From the IMG/VR virus record IMGVR_UViG_3300047352_000258, positions 1-22,981 of that record: a DNA stretch of 22,981 bases; one strand, given 5' to 3'. A program made the position numbers and the translations under genes. Shown piece by piece: positions 21,858 through 22,981 of this stretch (positions are counted from its first letter, which is position 1; every line of letters begins with the position of its first letter). The notes under the pieces were generated by a model. It made no database searches. It was not told the DNA's origin and saw only the letters and a list, made by a program, of their open reading frames with translations. The stretch comes from a virus.

Positions 21858-22981
21858 ATGACCTTCGCGACGGACATCTTTGATGGTGATGGATCAGAGA
21901 CTGAGTTCGAGCTGACGTTTGAATACATCCAGCGCGATCACGTCAAGGTCTTTCGAGTCGCTGAGGACGAGACCGAGACAGAGCTGACGGTTGTCACTGA
22001 TGGCACTGACCTGGGGGATGATGACTACAAGTGGGAGACCGACGATAAGGTCCAGCTCGGCAAGGCTCCTTCTGCCCAAGAGCAGTGCAAGATTGTCCGC
22101 GAGACGCCTGATGACGAGCAGCTAGTTCAGTGGAAAGACGGCAGCTATATCGTCGCCGAGGATCTAAACACCAGTGACAAGCAATGGCTGTATATCGATC
22201 AGGAGCAAGACGATCGCATCACAACGCTTGAGGGTTATGTCCCCACGCTGGATGCAGCGGCGATCACGGAAGAGCAGGCAGAGGAAGATCCGACTGACCC
22301 GGCCTGGTCTGGTGATGACCGCCTAGCAACTGCCGGTGCCATTGATCGGATCTACTCCAACGTCGTTGGCGATGCCGATGGCTTCCCTGGTGATGGCAAC
22401 AAGGGCAAGCGCGGCAAGCTCCGCATTGATAACAGCTCAGATCCCCAGAAGATGTTCTGGTGGGATGAGTCGCTAATTACTCCTGCCTGGGTTGAGATTG
22501 AAGTTGCGGGGACACCAGGAGCCAAGGGTGACAAAGGCGACAAGGGTGACACGGGTGACACTGGGCCAGCTCCTGGTTTGCAGGATCCAGCCACTGAAGT
22601 CAGCAATGTTGATGTCGGAGATGACGGTGAGCCTGGAGCTGCCACCGTCGCAATTGAGCAGGACTCTGACGGCGATCTCAAATTCACCTATGGCATTCCA
22701 GTTGGTAAGACCGGAGCGAAAGGAGACAAGGGTGACAAGGGAGATCAAGGCGACCCCGGCACTGGCTCAGGAACTCTCACCGGCATTGATGCTGGCCAAG
22801 GGATCACCGTTACTGACGGCGATACAGCTACTCCTACGGTCAGCGCAAACATCGACGGCGACAGCCTGACGCTTGGCGACGATGGCCTGTCAGTTACTAC
22901 TCCCTACACAGAGCCAACAGAAGAAGGCACCTTTGGCCGGAACAGGAACGCTGATGGTGACTTCAGCTGGGTAGCTGTTGA
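21858..22981 (+). CDS. Tail fibre protein, N-terminal part (T7 gp17-like N-domain plus collagen-like repeats; 3' end outside window)
   Basis: An uninterrupted frame of 374 codons runs from ATG 21858 to the right edge. Residues 1-~125 resemble the T7 gp17 N-terminal domain that docks the fibre on the tail: DGDGSETEFELTFEYIQRDHVKVF, then YKWETDDKVQLGKAP, KIVRETPDDEQLVQWKDGS and AEDLNTSDKQWLYI. Two collagen-like Gly-X-Y stretches follow at residues 218-238 and 283-300, separated by a small acidic, probably beta-rich domain. After them comes GIDAGQGITVTDGDTATPTVSANIDGDSL, a beta-repeat style common in phage fibres. The receptor-binding tip lies beyond the window. The start is the first ATG after the gap; it has no ribosome site and is preceded by a hairpin. 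Confidence 0.85.
   Translation, partial: MTFATDIFDGDGSETEFELTFEYIQRDHVKVFRVAEDETETELTVVTDGTDLGDDDYKWETDDKVQLGKAPSAQEQCKIVRETPDDEQLVQWKDGSYIVAEDLNTSDKQWLYIDQEQDDRITTLEGYVPTLDAAAITEEQAEEDPTDPAWSGDDRLATAGAIDRIYSNVVGDADGFPGDGNKGKRGKLRIDNSSDPQKMFWWDESLITPAWVEIEVAGTPGAKGDKGDKGDTGDTGPAPGLQDPATEVSNVDVGDDGEPGAATVAIEQDSDGDLKFTYGIPVGKTGAKGDKGDKGDQGDPGTGSGTLTGIDAGQGITVTDGDTATPTVSANIDGDSLTLGDDGLSVTTPYTEPTEEGTFGRNRNADGDFSWVAV
22509..22571 (+). repeat. Collagen-like Gly-X-Y repeat 1 in the tail fibre
   Basis: Seven consecutive Gly-X-Y triplets (GTP GAK GDK GDK GDT GDT GPA) are encoded by near-repeats of GGTGACAAG. Such segments form triple-helical shafts in trimeric phage fibres. Confidence 0.85.
22704..22757 (+). 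repeat. Collagen-like Gly-X-Y repeat 2 in the tail fibre
   Basis: Six Gly-X-Y triplets (GKT GAK GDK GDK GDQ GDP) repeat the GAKGDKGDKGD unit of the first stretch about 190 nt upstream. The shared DNA suggests an internal duplication or repeat-mediated length variation. Confidence 0.82.

Noticed and set aside
22492-22869. Alternative + strand frame within the tail-fibre gene
   Set aside because: A shadow produced by the Gly-X-Y repeats; the fibre frame from 21858 is continuous and has clear domain content.
21858-22981. Diversity-generating retroelement target in the fibre gene
   Set aside because: No template/variable repeat pair or reverse transcriptase is visible in the window; the repeats present are collagen-like units.

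Overview
The window is about 23 kb of a lytic-type, short-tailed (podovirus) phage genome of the T7 supergroup (Autographivirales-like). The evidence is the C-terminus of a T7-type single-subunit RNA polymerase at the left edge, followed on the same strand by recognisable equivalents of T7 gp2.5, gp6, gp6.7/gp7.3, gp8, gp9, gp10, gp11, gp12, gp13, gp14, gp15, gp16 and gp17, in T7 order. All supported genes are on the + strand, packed with 1-14 nt overlaps or very short gaps. The protein style (small conserved protein before the portal, capsid, tail-tube and internal proteins, collagen-like tail fibre) recalls podoviruses of marine or freshwater cyanobacteria. No host marker gene is present, so the host is inferred with only moderate confidence. 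I see no integrase, tRNA, CRISPR array, insertion sequence or auxiliary metabolic gene.

Layout. 1-281: RNA polymerase C-terminus. 282-365: gap with a promoter-like element and inverted repeats. 366-3615: DNA-metabolism block: ssDNA-binding protein (gp2.5), a RusA-type junction resolvase where T7 has endonuclease I (gp3), a zinc-ribbon protein with an NrdR-like finger, three unrecognised small proteins, and a gp6-type 5' exonuclease. The T7 primase-helicase (gp4) and DNA polymerase (gp5) are not between these genes and must lie upstream of the window or be absent. 3634-5146: one small conserved protein and three tandem small proteins with the C-terminal signature of T7 gp7.3; two of them also start like T7 gp6.7. 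5149-8761: portal, scaffold and major capsid protein. 8793-8825: a strong intrinsic terminator right after the capsid gene, the position of T7 T-phi. 8867-12526: tail tubular proteins A and B and a gp13-like GNAT-fold protein. 12526-21816: internal virion (ejection) proteins gp14, gp15 and two very large proteins in the place of the single gp16. 21858 to the right edge: 5' part of a tail-fibre gene with a T7 gp17-type N-terminal domain and two collagen-like Gly-X-Y stretches.

How it fits together. The phage polymerase presumably transcribes the middle and late genes. The three real intergenic gaps before gp2.5, the capsid gene and the fibre gene carry a similar GSATAC(T/A)C element, at the places where T7 has phi2.5, phi10 and phi17, which makes them the best promoter candidates. 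The exonuclease, SSB and resolvase would process replicating and recombining DNA. Portal, scaffold and capsid form the procapsid, gp11/gp12 form the tail tube, and the gp6.7/7.3-like and gp14-16-like proteins would be carried in the virion and ejected. The most unusual points are the three-copy gp6.7/7.3-like cassette, the two-gene gp16 region without a visible transglycosylase motif, the rearranged replication block with a RusA enzyme, and the shared gap elements.
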